This document shows positions 29,527-40,477 of a DNA stretch of 64,000 nucleotides, piece by piece (the stretch's first letter is position 1; each line of letters starts with the position of its first letter). Under the pieces are notes generated by a model. It was not told the origin of the DNA. It ran no database searches and saw only the letters and a program-made list of their open reading frames with translations. Source of the stretch: Hyphomicrobiales bacterium (GTDB lineage: Bacteria; Pseudomonadota; Alphaproteobacteria; Rhizobiales; Ancalomicrobiaceae); NCBI GenBank assembly GCA_021286855.1, contig JAJTBO010000001.1, positions 434,001 through 498,000 on the forward strand, read 5' to 3'. The position numbers were made by a program, and so were the translations under genes.

Positions 29527-30888
29527 TCAGACGGTCGCCTCGAAGCCCCCGCCGGCGATGTCCGCGAGCCGGCGCAGCGCCCGTTCCAGAGCGTCGATCG
29601 AGGGGCCGCCGAGGCTGATCCGCACGCCGCCCTCCTTCGCCGCCGGATCGCTCAGCGGCGCCCGCGCCGGCAGGAGCAGGATGCCCGTCGCCGCCGCCCG
29701 CGCCACGAACGCCTCCGCCTCGACGACCGTCTTCGGCAGCCAGACGTGAAAGCCGCCGACCTCGCCGACGCCGATCGCCGCCGGCAGGATCGCGCCGGCC
29801 AGTCGCCGCCGCTCGCGCGCGTCCCGGCGGATCGCATCGGCGACGGCGTCGGCCGTGCCGTCGCCGAGCCATTGCTCCATGATCCGGCTGGACAGGGGCG
29901 ACGCCGTCGAGGATGTCGCCTGCAGCCGTTCGCCGGCGGCCCGCGCGAAACCGGGCGGCGTCGTCAAGGCGCCGATGCGCAGGCCCGGGCTCAGCGTCTT
30001 GGAGAGGCCCCCGACGTGGAAGACGCGTTCCGGCGCGCACGCCGCGATCGGCGGCAGGCCCGCCGGAGCGAAGATCGAATGGACGTCGTCCTCGACGATC
30101 ATCGCATCGTGCCGGCGAGCGACCTCGGCGACGGCGCGCCGCCGCGCCTCGCCCATCGTCGCCGTGGTCGGGTTGTGGACGGTCGGGGTGACGTAGACGA
30201 CCGGCCGTCCGCGGCCGACGACGCTGGCCAACCGATCCGCCAGCGCATCCGGCCGCATTCCCTCCGCGTCGACCGCGACGCCGATCGGCGCGATCCCCGC
30301 CTGCCGCGTCCATAGAAGCGCGCCGGGATAGGTCGTCGTCTCGGTCAGGAACGGCGTCGTCGCGCCGACCAGCGTCGCGAAGGCCACAGACAACGCATGC
30401 TGCGCTCCGTGCGTGAGGAAGACGCGCTCCGCCGTGGCGTCCACGCCCTGCGCCGCGAGCCGCCGCGCCATGAGCGCTCGGTGGTCGGCGCGTCCGGCCG
30501 GCGGCGCGTAGGTGGAGAAGCTCTCCGCGTCGAGCTTCTTGACCAGTGCGGTCAACGCCGCCGCCAGGAAACGATCGCCGAGCACCAGCGGCGGCACGTT
30601 GAGCGACAGGTCGATCGTCTCGCTCGGTCGCCCGGACGGGCCGGCGACGAAGGTGCCGCGCCCATGCACGCCGACCACCAGCCCGCGCCGCTCGAGTTCG
30701 CGATAGGCCTTGGTGACGCTGCCCAGTCCGACGCCGAGCCGCCAGGCGAGGTCTCGATGCGCCGGCAACCGATCTCCGCCGACGATCCGACCGGCCGCGA
30801 CGTCCTCGGTCAACGCGGCGATCAACCGATCGCAGGGCGAACCGTCGCCGTCGCCGAGGCGGGGACTCCAGGTCGTCTCCAGTTTCAT
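29527..30888 (-). CDS. MocR-type regulator (GntR helix-turn-helix fused to aminotransferase domain)
   Basis: A 453-residue GntR/MocR protein. The N-terminal winged helix (about 15-80) has LPAHRDLAWRLGVGLGSVTKAYRELERRGLV. It is followed by a type I PLP-dependent aminotransferase fold with YVTPTVHNPTTATM and the PLP-lysine region GGLSKTLSPGLRIG. MocR proteins bind PLP and an amino acid or amine and usually regulate the divergent gene, here a LysE-type exporter. The start at 30888 is preceded by AGAGG. Its target is inferred from the divergent layout. Confidence 0.92.
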   Translation of the reverse strand: MKLETTWSPRLGDGDGSPCDRLIAALTEDVAAGRIVGGDRLPAHRDLAWRLGVGLGSVTKAYRELERRGLVVGVHGRGTFVAGPSGRPSETIDLSLNVPPLVLGDRFLAAALTALVKKLDAESFSTYAPPAGRADHRALMARRLAAQGVDATAERVFLTHGAQHALSVAFATLVGATTPFLTETTTYPGALLWTRQAGIAPIGVAVDAEGMRPDALADRLASVVGRGRPVVYVTPTVHNPTTATMGEARRRAVAEVARRHDAMIVEDDVHSIFAPAGLPPIAACAPERVFHVGGLSKTLSPGLRIGALTTPPGFARAAGERLQATSSTASPLSSRIMEQWLGDGTADAVADAIRRDARERRRLAGAILPAAIGVGEVGGFHVWLPKTVVEAEAFVARAAATGILLLPARAPLSDPAAKEGGVRISLGGPSIDALERALRRLADIAGGGFEATV

Positions 30889-30945
30889 CGCACACCTCTG
30901 AAAAGTGTCACATGACGCTAATTCGATTGCCGAGAAGTGTATCGC
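30886..30945. promoter_or_regulatory. Candidate MocR operator repeats in the divergent promoter region
   Basis: AAGTGT occurs at 30903-30908 and 30935-30940 in the same orientation, 32 bases apart (about three helical turns), each within a GA(A/G)AAGTGT context. A related copy in the opposite orientation (AGGTGTGCGAT read on the minus strand) lies at about 30887-30897 over the regulator start. MocR proteins such as GabR bind spaced direct repeats in divergent regions. Binding here is inferred. Confidence 0.45.
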
Positions 30946-30988
30946 ATCTACGATCGTCGCGTCACCGCTCTTCACGGATGCCCCGCCG

Positions 30989-31594
30989 ATGTCGCTCGAT
31001 CTGCTGCTCGCCTTTTCGCTCTATGCCTTCGTGTCCTCGATCACACCGGGGCCGAACAACACGATGTTGCTGGCCTCCGGCGTGAACCATGGGCTGGTGC
31101 GCACGGTGCCGCACCTCGTCGGCGTCAATCTCGGCTTTGCGTTTCTGATGACGATGGTCGGTCTCGGGCTGGGCGGGCTGTTCCGGGCGGTCCCGATCGC
31201 GCACGACGTGCTGCGCTGGGCCGGCGCGGCCTATCTGCTGCGCCTCGCCTGGCTGATCGCGCGCTCCGGCGATCCGGACGCGGAAGGAAAGGCGCGCCCG
31301 CCGATGACCTTTCTCGAGGCGGCGGCCTTCCAGTGGCTCAATCCGAAGGCCTGGGTGATGGCGGTCGGCGCGCTCGCGACCTATGGGTCGGGCGACGGCC
31401 TCGGCTGGGAGATCGCGCTGCTGGTGGCGATCTTCACCGCCGTCAACGCGCCCTGCATCCTCGTCTGGGCGGCGGCGGGGTCGTCGCTGCGCGGCTTTCT
31501 CGCCGATCCGCGCCGTCTCGCCGTCTTCAATTGGACGATGGCGGCGCTGCTCGTCGCCTCGCTGCGGCCATTGCTCGCCTCCACGACCGGCTGA
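30989..31594 (+). CDS. LysE-family amino-acid exporter
   Basis: A 201-residue inner-membrane protein with five to six helices. The family signature is SSITPGPNNTMLLASGVNHG near residue 15, with the second conserved block EAAAFQWLNPKAWVMAVGA in the middle. LysE/RhtB carriers export amino acids or related compounds. The divergent MocR-type regulator suggests control by an amine or amino acid. The start at 30989 is chosen because the family begins right before the first helix. An upstream in-frame ATG at 30914 and a GTG at 30905 do not fit. Confidence 0.9.
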   Translation: MSLDLLLAFSLYAFVSSITPGPNNTMLLASGVNHGLVRTVPHLVGVNLGFAFLMTMVGLGLGGLFRAVPIAHDVLRWAGAAYLLRLAWLIARSGDPDAEGKARPPMTFLEAAAFQWLNPKAWVMAVGALATYGSGDGLGWEIALLVAIFTAVNAPCILVWAAAGSSLRGFLADPRRLAVFNWTMAALLVASLRPLLASTTG

Positions 31595-31613
31595 AGCCCC
31601 GTGGAAACGACGA

Positions 31614-31638
31614 CGGCCTCCCCGAACCGGGGAGGCCG
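31614..31638. terminator. Hairpin between LysE-type gene and cobT
   Basis: A perfect 10-bp stem, CGGCCTCCCC against GGGGAGGCCG, with a 5-base loop. It lies between two convergent genes. No clear T tract follows. Confidence 0.7.
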
Positions 31639-31663
31639 CATCGATCCGACGATCCCGTCGCCC

Positions 31664-32677
31664 TCAGTCCTTGTTCGACACGCCCGCTTCCGCGAAGGTC
31701 GCCATGCCGGCGTGGGTCGCCGCCGCCGCGCGCACGATCGAGGCGGCGATCGCCGCGCCGGTGCCTTCGCCGAGCCGCATGCCGAGGTCGAGCAGCGGCG
31801 TCTTGCCCATCGCCGCGAGCGCGCGTGCGTGCGCCGGTTCGGCCGAGACGTGGCTGAAGAGGCAGTGCTCGATCGCCTTCGGGTTCATCGCGTGGACGAT
31901 CGCCGCCGCGGCCGAGGTGACGAAACCGTCGACCACCACCGGCACCTTCTGATGCCGCGCCGCGATGATCGCGCCGACCATCGCCGCGATCTCGCGACCG
32001 CCGAGGCGACGCAGGATTTCGAACGGGTCCATCTCGCCGCCGATCCGCATCACCGCCTGTTCGACCACCTTCGCCTTGTTGGCGAGCGCCGCGCCCTGCA
32101 CGCCGGTGCCGGGGCCGACCCACTCTTCCGCCGTGCCGCCGAAGAGGGCGAGGTAGATCGCCGAGGCGACGGCGGTGTTGCCGATGCCCATCTCGCCGAG
32201 GCAGAGCAGGTCGACGCCGCCGGCCAGCGCCTCCATGCCGTAGGCCATCGTCGCCGCGCAGCTCTGCGCGTCGAAGGCGTCTTCTTCCGAGATGTCCGGC
32301 GTCGGCAGCTCCAGCGCCAACTCGAACACCTTGAGGCCGATGTCGCTCGCCATGCAGATCTGATTGATCGCCGCGCCGCCGGCGGCGTAGTTCGCCACCA
32401 TCTGCTTGGTCACCTCGGAGGGAAACGCCGAGACGCCCTTGGCGGTGATGCCGTGATTGGCGGCGAAGACCGCGACGAGCGGCTTCTCCACCTTCGGCGG
32501 GATCTTGCCCGTCGCCGCGGCGAGCAGCGCGCCGATCTCCTCCAGCCGGCCGAGCGAGCCGGGGATCTTGGTCAGCTGGGCGTCGCGCGTCCAATAGGCC
32601 TCCACCGCCGCCGTCTCGGGATCCGGCAAGAGATTGACGAGATCGCGGAAGTCGTCGAAGGGAGAGGGCGCGGCCAT
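31664..32677 (-). CDS. cobT: Nicotinate-nucleotide-dimethylbenzimidazole phosphoribosyltransferase CobT
   Basis: Activates the lower ligand of vitamin B12 by making alpha-ribazole phosphate. The 337-residue protein shows the conserved segments TKIPGSLGRLEEIG, FAANHGITAKGVSAFP, GEMGIGNTAVASA and the C-terminal LDLGMRLGEGTGAA with the catalytic Glu. Length fits the family. It is divergent from cobS with 107 bases between the starts. The two enzymes act in consecutive steps of nucleotide-loop assembly. I see no cobalamin riboswitch in this short space. Confidence 0.96.
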   Translation of the reverse strand: MAAPSPFDDFRDLVNLLPDPETAAVEAYWTRDAQLTKIPGSLGRLEEIGALLAAATGKIPPKVEKPLVAVFAANHGITAKGVSAFPSEVTKQMVANYAAGGAAINQICMASDIGLKVFELALELPTPDISEEDAFDAQSCAATMAYGMEALAGGVDLLCLGEMGIGNTAVASAIYLALFGGTAEEWVGPGTGVQGAALANKAKVVEQAVMRIGGEMDPFEILRRLGGREIAAMVGAIIAARHQKVPVVVDGFVTSAAAAIVHAMNPKAIEHCLFSHVSAEPAHARALAAMGKTPLLDLGMRLGEGTGAAIAASIVRAAAATHAGMATFAEAGVSNKD

Positions 32678-32784
32678 GGGGATCCTCGTTGCGGGTGGGG
32701 CTCTCGTCGCCGCGTCTATACCCCGAAGCGCCGGCGGGCAAGCCGGCGCATGCGCGCGCGAGCGGGCTCGAAGCGGAGAGCGAC

Positions 32785-33600
32785 GTGGACGACCGACCCG
32801 AGCGTGCGCCCGACGTTTTCGAGCCGTTGCGCCTCCTCGCCGAGACCGCGGCGATGATCCGCTTCTTCTCGCGTCTGCCGCTGCCGGCGCTCGGCCGTTT
32901 CGACGATCCGGCCCGGCCGCCGCCCTTCGCGCGCAGCATTCGCATGCTGCCCGTCGCGGCGCTGGCGATCGCCGCCCCGGCGGCCTTCCTCGCCGCGCTC
33001 CTCGACGGCAGCGATCTCTCCTCCCTCGTCGTCGCGACCCTCGTCGTCATCGCCGCGACGCTGACCACCGGGGCCTTCCACGAGGATGGCCTCGCCGACG
33101 TCGCCGACGCCTTCGCCGGCGGCGCGACCGTCGCCCGGCGGCTGGAGATCATGAAGGACAGCCGCGTCGGCGCCTTCGGCGCGGTCGCGCTCGCCGCCCA
33201 GTTCGTGCTGCGCGTCGCGCTCCTCGCCGATCTCCTCGATCGCTTCGAGGCCGGCGTCGGCCTCCTCGTCCTCGCCGTCGCCCCGCTCGCCCGCGTCGGC
33301 GCGGTCGGCCTGATGACGGCGCTGCCGCCGGCCCGCGCCGATGGCCTCGCCCGCGCCGCCGGCCGTCCCGAACCGGCCGCGCTCGTCCTCGCCGGCCTCG
33401 TCGCGACGGCGATCTTCGCCGCGCTCGCCGGCCTCGTCGTCGGGCCGCACGAGGCCGCCTTCGCGCTGGGCCTCGGCCTCGCCGCGCTCGCCGCGCTCGC
33501 CGGCCTCGCCCACCGCGCCATCGGCGGCGTCACCGGCGACGTGGTCGGCGCCGGCGCGCTGGTCGCCGAGATGGCGCTCCTCCTCGGTCTCGCCGTGTGA
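32785..33600 (+). CDS. cobS: Adenosylcobinamide-GDP ribazoletransferase CobS
   Basis: The inner-membrane cobalamin synthase that joins AdoCbi-GDP and alpha-ribazole. The 271-residue, very Ala/Leu-rich protein has several membrane helices. The family motifs are FFSRLPLP near the start, GAFHEDGLADVADAF (the metal-binding acidic motif) and MKDSRVGAFGA. The GTG at 32785 is chosen because a GGAGA site precedes it. An upstream TTG-started frame adds 32 residues unlike the family. It is divergent from cobT. Confidence 0.93.
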   Translation: MDDRPERAPDVFEPLRLLAETAAMIRFFSRLPLPALGRFDDPARPPPFARSIRMLPVAALAIAAPAAFLAALLDGSDLSSLVVATLVVIAATLTTGAFHEDGLADVADAFAGGATVARRLEIMKDSRVGAFGAVALAAQFVLRVALLADLLDRFEAGVGLLVLAVAPLARVGAVGLMTALPPARADGLARAAGRPEPAALVLAGLVATAIFAALAGLVVGPHEAAFALGLGLAALAALAGLAHRAIGGVTGDVVGAGALVAEMALLLGLAV

Positions 33601-33666
33601 GCCCCGCGGCTTGATCGCGACGCGCGCGCGCGCCATCTTCGCCCGAGCCCCGCACGAGAGACCCGC

Positions 33667-33909
33667 ATGACGTCCGCCGCCCCGATCGCCTCGCCCTGCC
33701 GCAAGCTCTGCCAGTTGCACCCGATCGAGAGGGTCTGCCACGGCTGCTTCCGCACCATCGACGAGATCGCCAAGTGGACGAAGTTCAGCGAGGCGAAACG
33801 GACGAAGATCGTCGCCGATCTACCGGCCCGCCGCGCCGCTCACGCCGAGAAGGAGGCGCGCCTGCGCGCCGCTCGCGAGGCCGCCTCAGGCGGAGAGGGG
33901 CTCGGCTGA
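33667..33909 (+). CDS. DUF1289 small cysteine-motif protein
   Basis: An 80-residue protein with the DUF1289 pattern SPCRKLCQLHPIERVCHGC then RTIDEIAKW, where four cysteines probably bind metal or a cluster. The C-terminus is a charged helix. The family is widespread in proteobacteria and its function is unknown. The last 24 bases overlap the 3' end of the convergent dusA gene, so the two transcripts overlap antisense. Confidence 0.9.
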   Translation: MTSAAPIASPCRKLCQLHPIERVCHGCFRTIDEIAKWTKFSEAKRTKIVADLPARRAAHAEKEARLRAAREAASGGEGLG

Positions 33910-34902
33910 GGGCCGGCGCACCGCCGCGAGCGCCTCGTCGAGCACCTCGAGCCCGGCCGCCGGGTCAGTCGCCTTGACGGTCAGGATCCGCCGCCACGCC
34001 CGCGCCCCCGGTCGCCCCGAGAACAGTCCGAGCATGTGCCGCGTCACCTGCGCGAGCTTCGCCCCCGGCTCGCCGAGATGGCGCGAGAGATAGGGCTTCA
34101 TCGCCTCGACCACCTCGAACGGATCGGCGTCCGGCCCGTCCTCGCCGAAGATGCGGCGGTCGACCTGCTTCAGGATTTCCGGCGTCTCATAGGCCGCACG
34201 GCCGAGCATGACGCCGTTGAGGCGCACCCCGTCGCGCGGCGCGAGCAGAGCCTCCGCCTCGTCGAGCGAACGAATGCCGCCGTTGATCGCGATCTCCAGC
34301 GCCGGCCAGGCGCGCTTCAGGCGGAAGACGAGGTCGTGGTCGAGCGGCGGAACGCTGCGGTTCTCCTTCGGCGACAGGCCCTGCAGCCACGCCTTGCGGG
34401 CGTGAACCGTCAGTGAGGCGATCCCCGCCGGCGCGACCTTGTCGACGAAGGCCGGCAGCATCTCGTTCGGATCGGCCTCGTCGATGCCGATCCGACATTT
34501 GACCGAGATCGGGATCGCCACCGCGTCTCGCATCGCGGAGACGCAACTCGCGACGAGATCGGGCTCGGCCATCAGACAGGCCCCGAACCGTCCCGACTGG
34601 ACGCGATCGGACGGACAGCCGCAGTTGAGATCGATCTGGTCGTAACCGAACCCTTCGACGATCCGCGCCGCTTCCGCGAGCTGCGCCGGGTCCGAGCCGC
34701 CGAGCTGGCAGACGACCGGATGTTCCTCAGCCGAGAAGCCGAGCAGGCGCGCGCGTTCGCCGTGGATCACCGCCGGCGCGGTCACCATCTCGGTGAACAG
34801 CGCCGCGCGGCGCGTCATCAGACGATGGAAGAACCGGCAATGCCGATCCGTCCATTCCATCATCGGCGCGACCGAGAAGCGAAGTGGCGAGACGTCGGTC
34901 AA
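33886..34902 (-). CDS. dusA: tRNA-dihydrouridine synthase DusA
   Basis: An FMN-dependent enzyme reducing uridines in the tRNA D-loop. The 338-residue TIM barrel starts with FSVAPMMEWTDRHCRFF, then has the catalytic-cysteine motif DLNCGCPSDRVQSGRFGACLM, the FMN/phosphate segment TVHARKAWLQGLSPKENR and NGGIRSLDEAEALL. These features match the DusA subfamily rather than DusB or DusC. The 3' end overlaps the DUF1289 gene by 24 bases. Confidence 0.95.
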   Translation of the reverse strand: MTDVSPLRFSVAPMMEWTDRHCRFFHRLMTRRAALFTEMVTAPAVIHGERARLLGFSAEEHPVVCQLGGSDPAQLAEAARIVEGFGYDQIDLNCGCPSDRVQSGRFGACLMAEPDLVASCVSAMRDAVAIPISVKCRIGIDEADPNEMLPAFVDKVAPAGIASLTVHARKAWLQGLSPKENRSVPPLDHDLVFRLKRAWPALEIAINGGIRSLDEAEALLAPRDGVRLNGVMLGRAAYETPEILKQVDRRIFGEDGPDADPFEVVEAMKPYLSRHLGEPGAKLAQVTRHMLGLFSGRPGARAWRRILTVKATDPAAGLEVLDEALAAVRRPSAEPLSA

Positions 34903-34930
34903 GGCGGGGCGAACTCCGGAGGGGTAGGGG

Positions 34931-34951
34931 AAGCGGTTCTTCTAACCGCTT
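34931..34951. promoter_or_regulatory. 8-bp inverted repeat between divergent dusA and mobA
   Basis: AAGCGGTT-N5-AACCGCTT is a perfect palindrome 29 bases before the dusA start. It could be an operator or a leader hairpin. No regulator is suggested by the neighbours. Confidence 0.4.
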
Positions 34952-35044
34952 TCGCGCGTCGATGCGACGGTGTCCTCGCCCCGAACTTGTCGCCGCCGCC
35001 ACCGCGCCGCATGATCCGCCGCCCGACGCACCTCGAGGACCGCC

Positions 35045-35677
35045 ATGCCCGACACACCCTTCGGCCGCGAACCGATCGCCGGCGTGATCCTCGCCGGCGG
35101 CCAGGGCCGGCGCATGGGGCGCGTCGACAAGGCGCTGGTCGATCTCGACGGCCGGACGCTCCTCGCCCATGTGGTCGAGCGCTTCGGCCCGCAGGTCGCG
35201 CCGCTCCTGCTCTCCTCGAACGGCGATCCGGCGCGGTTCGCCGCCTTCGGGCTCGAGGTCGTCGCCGATCCCTTCGACGAACCGCTCGGACCGCTCGCCG
35301 GCGTCGCCGCCGCCGGCCTCGCGCTCGCGCGGACGCATCCCGAGATCCGGTTCCTCGCCACCACGGCGGTCGACACGCCCCGTCTGCCGCTCGATCTCGT
35401 CGCCCGTCTCGCCGCGGCGCTCGCCGCCCGGCCCGACGCCGGCTGCGCCTTCGCCGTCTCGCGCGGCCGCGATCATCCGGTCGCGGCGCTGCATCGTCTC
35501 GACGACATCGACCAATTGATGAGAGGCCTCGCCGACGGTTCGATCCGCCGCGTCATGCGGTATCTGGATGCCAGAAACGGCGTTCGCGTCGCATTCCCCG
35601 ACGTCGATGGGCGAGATCCCTTCATCAATCTCAATCGTCTGGAAGATCTCGCCGATCTGAGCGCCTCGAGGGCGTGA
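35045..35677 (+). CDS. mobA: Molybdenum cofactor guanylyltransferase MobA
   Basis: Links GMP to molybdopterin to make MGD, the cofactor form needed by bis-MGD enzymes such as FdsA. The 210-residue protein opens with the nucleotide-binding signature ILAGGQGRRMGRVDKALVDLDG, then has VVADPFDEPLGPLAGVAAA and a metal-site region near FLATTAVDTPRLPLDLV. It ends with the family segment FINLNRLEDL. Length is normal. The moaA gene for an early step of the same pathway is at 43-44 kb. Confidence 0.95.
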   Translation: MPDTPFGREPIAGVILAGGQGRRMGRVDKALVDLDGRTLLAHVVERFGPQVAPLLLSSNGDPARFAAFGLEVVADPFDEPLGPLAGVAAAGLALARTHPEIRFLATTAVDTPRLPLDLVARLAAALAARPDAGCAFAVSRGRDHPVAALHRLDDIDQLMRGLADGSIRRVMRYLDARNGVRVAFPDVDGRDPFINLNRLEDLADLSASRA

Positions 35678-35802
35678 GGCCGCGCCGATGAGGGGCGCGC
35701 CCGGTCGCCCGGGAGGCGGCATTCCGCCACTTGTCACGACCGGTGCGATCTAGTCTAAACGGGGCCACGCGCGGGGTCGGGAGGTGCGCCCGAGACGCAT
35801 GA

Positions 35803-36936
<1,134 letters not shown>

Positions 36937-36962
36937 TCCGCGACGTTTTCGCGAAGCCTTCG

Positions 36963-36995
36963 AAAGGCCCGACGGCGCGTCCGTCGGGCCTTTTT
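36963..36995 (+). terminator. Rho-independent terminator after the first TRAP receptor gene
   Basis: A perfect 13-bp stem, AAAGGCCCGACGG against CCGTCGGGCCTTT, with a 5-base loop and a run of T at the end. It is a textbook intrinsic terminator. Confidence 0.9.
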
Positions 36996-37072
36996 CGTCG
37001 CCTGTGTTAATCGGTTCGAAAAATGCCTCGCCGAGCGATTTTCGGGGATGGCATCTGCGCCGGTTCTGCTAA

Positions 37073-38320
<1,248 letters not shown>

Positions 38321-38348
38321 TCGGCGCCTTCGTCGTCCCAGCAGAGAA

Positions 38349-38378
38349 AAGGCCCCGGCGAGCGATCGCCGGGGCCTT
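38349..38378. terminator. Terminator between the second TRAP receptor gene and the TRAP permease gene
   Basis: A perfect 12-bp stem, AAGGCCCCGGCG against CGCCGGGGCCTT, with a short loop. It lies between convergent genes and is preceded by AAAA, so it could serve both strands. Confidence 0.85.
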
Positions 38379-38404
38379 CTTCATGGTCGATGCGGCCGCG
38401 CCGA

Positions 38405-40408
38405 TCAGAACTTCGGCGGCGCGCCGAGATCGAGCCCGGGGATGTCGATCGCCGGAATGTTGTTGAGCTGTTCCAGCGCCTTCTTCTGATCGGCGAGGTT
38501 CGGCGCCTCCTTCTTGGAGACGACGAGGCCCGGCGTCGTCATCACCAGCGTCACCATGATCAGCTGGATCACCACGAAGGGCACCGCGCCCCAGTAGATC
38601 TGGCTGGTCTTGATCGGCTCCATCAGCTTGCCGGTCACCTTGTCCTTGTAGGGGTTGCGCGGCGCGACCGAGCGCAGGAAGAACAGGGCGAAGCCGAACG
38701 GCGGATGCATGAACGACGTCTGCATGTTGACGCCGAGCATGACGCCGAACCAGATGATCATCGTCTTGGCGATGTCCTCCGGCGTCGTCAGCCCGTACTG
38801 CGCCGCGATGGCGAGCGCGGTCGGGTCGGTGATGAAGATCTTCTCCGCCGCCGGCTTCAGGAGCGGGATGATGATGAAGGCCAGCTCGAAGAAATCGAGG
38901 AAGAAGGCCAGGAAGAACACCGCCAGGTTGACGACGATCAGGAAGCCGTAGAGGCCGCCCGGCAGCGAGGAGAGCAGTTCCTCGACCCAGACGTGGCCGT
39001 TGACCCCGTAGAAGGTCAGCGAGAAGACGCGCGCGCCGATCAGGATGAAGACGACGAAGGCGGAGAGCTTGGCGGTCGACTCGGTCGCCTGTTTGACGAT
39101 GGTGAAGTTGAACCGGCTCGGATCTTTGTCCAAATAACGCTTCAGCGCGGCGAGCAGCATCGCGCCCGAGGCGCCCATCGCGCCGCCTTCGGTCGGCGTG
39201 GCGACGCCGATGAAGATCGTGCCGAGCACCAGGAAGATCAGCGCCAGCGGCGGCACCATGACGAAGGTCGTCTGCTGGGCGATCTTCGACAGGAACCGGA
39301 AGCCGAGGAATCGGTCGCACACATAGTTGACCACCGCCACCGCGAAGGAGAAGGCGACCGCCACCGACATCGCCAGGATGACGAAGTCGGCGCCGCCCTT
39401 GGTTTCGCTGCGCGAGATCACCCACCAGCCGACGATGCCGGCGACGATCACCAGGAAGGCGAGGGAGAGGATGCCGCGGCTCTCCTCGCCGGTCGTGAGC
39501 ACCTTGACCAACTTCACCGCGAAGAGCGCCAGCGCCGCGACGATCAGCACCAACGCGCCCGAACCCAGGATCTCGCTGACCGCGCCCGAGGCGAAGCCGG
39601 AGACGACGGTCTCCTTGACGCCCGGCGCGAAGCCGACCGCCGCCGCGGCGAGGCCGGCCAGAATGAAGCCGGCGTTGGTGCGGGCGAGGATCTTGGCGGA
39701 CCGCGGGTTGGTCTCGCGGAAGCCGACCGCCTCCGCCGGCAGACCCGGCGCGGCCTTGGGGAAGAACACCGTCACCAGGAAGACGTAGAAGGCGTACATC
39801 GACGACAGGACGAGGCCCGGCACGAAGGCGCCCTCGTACATCGAGCCGACGTCGGCGCCGAGCTGGTCGGCCATGACGATCAGCACCAGCGACGGCGGGA
39901 TGATCTGGGCGAGCGTGCCCGACGCCGCGATCACGCCGGTGGCCAGCCGCCGGTCGTAGCCGTAGCGCAGCATGATCGGCAGCGAGATCAGGCCCATCGA
40001 GATCACCGAAGCCGCGACCACGCCGGTGGTGGCGGCGAGCAGCGCGCCGACGAAGATCACCGCATAGGCGAGGCCGCCGCGCACCGTGCCGAACAGCTGG
40101 CCGATGGTGTCGAGCAGATCCTCCGCCATGCCGGAGCGTTCGAGGATCAATCCCATGAAGGTGAAGAACGGGATCGCCAAGAGGACGTCGTTGCTCATCA
40201 CGCCGTAGACGCGCTCGGGCAGCGTCTGCAGGAGCACCCAGTCGAGATGGATGGTGCCGTGCGACAGGGGCGCCAGTTCGACGCCGACGACGAAGAAGAA
40301 CAGTCCGCATCCCGCCAGCGCGAAGGCGACCGGGTAGCCGAGCAGCAGGAACACCACCAGGGAGGCGAACATGATCGGGGCGATGTTGTGGGCGATGAAC
40401 GCGGCCAT
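38405..40408 (-). CDS. TRAP transporter large permease subunit (DctM type)
   Basis: The main channel subunit of a sodium-driven TRAP importer, 667 residues with many membrane helices. Family landmarks are LPERVYGVMSNDVLLAIPFF, GTLAQIIPPSLVLIV, VGVATPTEGGAMG-type (here IGVATPTEGGAMG) and FGVMLGVNMQTSFMHPPFGFALFFLR. It is much longer than the roughly 430 residues of plain DctM, because extra helices (about 240-380) are inserted between the two halves. This is known for the TakP/FcbT-type subfamily that also uses this receptor type. It follows the small subunit gene on the same strand after 69 bases. Confidence 0.92.
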   Translation of the reverse strand: MAAFIAHNIAPIMFASLVVFLLLGYPVAFALAGCGLFFFVVGVELAPLSHGTIHLDWVLLQTLPERVYGVMSNDVLLAIPFFTFMGLILERSGMAEDLLDTIGQLFGTVRGGLAYAVIFVGALLAATTGVVAASVISMGLISLPIMLRYGYDRRLATGVIAASGTLAQIIPPSLVLIVMADQLGADVGSMYEGAFVPGLVLSSMYAFYVFLVTVFFPKAAPGLPAEAVGFRETNPRSAKILARTNAGFILAGLAAAAVGFAPGVKETVVSGFASGAVSEILGSGALVLIVAALALFAVKLVKVLTTGEESRGILSLAFLVIVAGIVGWWVISRSETKGGADFVILAMSVAVAFSFAVAVVNYVCDRFLGFRFLSKIAQQTTFVMVPPLALIFLVLGTIFIGVATPTEGGAMGASGAMLLAALKRYLDKDPSRFNFTIVKQATESTAKLSAFVVFILIGARVFSLTFYGVNGHVWVEELLSSLPGGLYGFLIVVNLAVFFLAFFLDFFELAFIIIPLLKPAAEKIFITDPTALAIAAQYGLTTPEDIAKTMIIWFGVMLGVNMQTSFMHPPFGFALFFLRSVAPRNPYKDKVTGKLMEPIKTSQIYWGAVPFVVIQLIMVTLVMTTPGLVVSKKEAPNLADQKKALEQLNNIPAIDIPGLDLGAPPKF

Positions 40409-40477
40409 GGGTCGTCCAATCGAATGAAACGAGGAGCGGACGCCGGATTCGAACGGGGAATCGACGGCGAGGGAGGA

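Noticed and set aside
32678-32784. Cobalamin riboswitch between cobT and cobS
   Set aside because: Only 107 bases separate the divergent starts, too short for the roughly 200-base aptamer, and no B12-box-like segment was seen.
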